Assembly: GCA_030431355.1 (NCBI GenBank)
Contig: JAUIJG010000347.1
Location: 1-5,671, forward strand
Source: a bacterium
Lineage (GTDB): Bacteria > Cyanobacteriota > Vampirovibrionia > Obscuribacterales > Obscuribacteraceae
DNA length: 5,671 nucleotides
Direction: 5' to 3'
Shown here: in pieces, positions 4,633 through 5,671 of the stretch
How the letters are laid out: each line of letters opens with the position of its first letter
Numbering within the stretch: the first letter of the stretch is position 1
The notes under the pieces: generated by a model
Seen by the model: the letters and a program-made list of their open reading frames with translations, nothing else
Database searches by the model: none
What the model was told of the DNA's origin: nothing
Program-made: the position numbers and the translations under genes

Positions 4633-5671
4633 TCAGTTAGGCACTGTGCCTTTTTTCAGCTCGTTGGCTCTGGTGGCAATCTTTGCCGCCTCTCTCGTTT
4701 TGCCCATCTTCTGCAGAAGCTTATAGTAATTCCCCATAATTACCGCCCTGGAGCTTCGGGAAATCTGACGGTTCTCCCCGGCAAGGGAGATAGCCTGACG
4801 ATACTCTTTGCGAGATCTTTCAAACTCACCCATGTACTTGTGCAGACGGGCCAGGGCACCGAGCATAACAATGTAATCTGCGTCTTTCTCCCCGCGGAAT
4901 TGCTTCACGATTTTCAGCGCTTCCACCGTGGCGGCCTCAGCCTCATAGTATCTATTCATCCCGCAATAGACCAGACCCAGATCCGAAAGCAGAAAAGCTA
5001 TCTGCAATCTATCGGGGTCCGCCGGTCCCAGGCGCTCCCACATGGAGTCATGGCGAAAGAGATGCTCACGAATAATCTCCTCCGCTTGTTGATACTTTCC
5101 ATCCCGGTAGAAAACCCTGGTAACCCGGTCTATAAGCCGCACCATTATCATGCCGTCCGTCGACTTTAACCGGGAGAGTTGGTTCAATGCCTTGATATAC
5201 AAAGCTTCCGCCTTATCCGCCTCGCCTTCGGAGGCAAGTAGATCCGCCTCTCTGATAGTGTCGATATAACTCTCCGGCTTGGAAAAATTCCTGGGTGGCG
5301 CCTTTTTCAGATAGCTCGGCTGCTCCCTGACATAAGGAGTGTTAGCCACCTTTTTCAGAGTGGGAGCATGGACCTCGATCTCATTTAGCTTGCTATGCTC
5401 GTGGAGCATCTCCATGGTCTTCTTCTTGCGATGGGACTCTTCATCGAGGTGACGCACATGCTCTAGAGCAGCCTCCGAGAGCACAAGCGCTTTGTGGTGC
5501 TCTTTGTCATCAGCCGCATCGGCAGCGTGTTTTGTATACACCGACCATAAAATATGCGAAGGCGGCAGACTGAGAATCCAGCCATTGCGCGCTTCTAAAA
5601 GCCGCGAACGAGAATTCTTGTTTATCTCTACTTCTGTGCTCTCTTCGTCGCCACCATCATTATGGGTAACC
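4633..5671 (-). CDS. TPR-repeat protein, N-terminus cut by window edge
   Basis: The frame ends at TGA (4633-4635) and stays open to the right edge, giving 345 visible residues; the true start lies outside. A GTG at 5539-5541 is a possible start, but it has no ribosome site, and the 43 codons before it contain no stop and read like protein (for example EARNGWILSLPPSHILW), so I treat the gene as partial. The visible N-terminal third is charged and helical, with a KRK-like HRKKK segment. The C-terminal two thirds hold about five TPR-like helix pairs, at visible residues about 135-170, 173-209, 222-258, 265-300 and 307-341. They show typical features such as GEADKAEALYIKAL, LGLVYCGMNRYYEAEA and MGEFERSRKEYRQAI. 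TPR arrays bind other proteins; the partner is unknown. No membrane helix is clear in the visible part. The gene converges on the tRNA. Confidence 0.85.
   Translation of the reverse strand, partial: VTHNDGGDEESTEVEINKNSRSRLLEARNGWILSLPPSHILWSVYTKHAADAADDKEHHKALVLSEAALEHVRHLDEESHRKKKTMEMLHEHSKLNEIEVHAPTLKKVANTPYVREQPSYLKKAPPRNFSKPESYIDTIREADLLASEGEADKAEALYIKALNQLSRLKSTDGMIMVRLIDRVTRVFYRDGKYQQAEEIIREHLFRHDSMWERLGPADPDRLQIAFLLSDLGLVYCGMNRYYEAEAATVEALKIVKQFRGEKDADYIVMLGALARLHKYMGEFERSRKEYRQAISLAGENRQISRSSRAVIMGNYYKLLQKMGKTREAAKIATRANELKKGTVPN

Noticed and set aside
1..5671. CRISPR array, insertion sequence or transposon
   Set aside because: I saw no regularly spaced repeats, no transposase-like translation and no terminal inverted repeats.

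Overview
This is a bacterial window of roughly balanced base composition with four protein-coding genes, two of them cut by the window edges, and one tRNA gene. The lineage cannot be fixed from the sequence. The mix of DUF4388 (PATAN-like), DUF4384, trypsin-like and TPR proteins, with a tRNA gene that encodes its own CCA end, would fit a large-genome free-living lineage such as Obscuribacterales/Melainabacteria-like or other cyanobacteria-related, acidobacterial or deltaproteobacterial groups. This is a weak guess from gene content only.

Layout. Positions 1-3057 on the minus strand hold a two-gene unit. The upstream gene (634-3057) is an 807-residue multidomain membrane protein. It has a trypsin-like domain whose catalytic Asp and Ser positions appear to be Asn and Thr, with a DUF4388 module inserted between the two half-barrels. 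A low-complexity linker, a four-cysteine zinc ribbon, one membrane helix and a C-terminal DUF4384 domain follow. After 26 bases comes a second gene (607 to beyond position 1) for a secreted protein with its own DUF4384 domain. Positions 3058-3365 are an AT-rich divergent intergenic region with several dyads and short repeats. On the plus strand, 3366-4232 encodes a stand-alone DUF429 protein (predicted RNase H-fold nuclease). A tRNA-Arg(UCU) gene with an upstream TATAAT box lies at 4386-4462. A convergent minus-strand TPR protein gene ends at 4633 and stays open through the right edge, so its N-terminus lies outside the window.

How the parts may work together. The two minus-strand genes probably form an operon. 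The first product is predicted to place its protease-like, DUF4388 and zinc-ribbon parts in the cytoplasm and its DUF4384 domain outside the inner membrane. The second product is exported and carries the same kind of domain. This suggests a cytoplasm-to-envelope sensing or scaffolding device in which the trypsin fold has become a binding module. The architecture is read from the sequence; the function is inference. The DUF429 gene, the tRNA and the TPR gene show no clear functional link to this pair.
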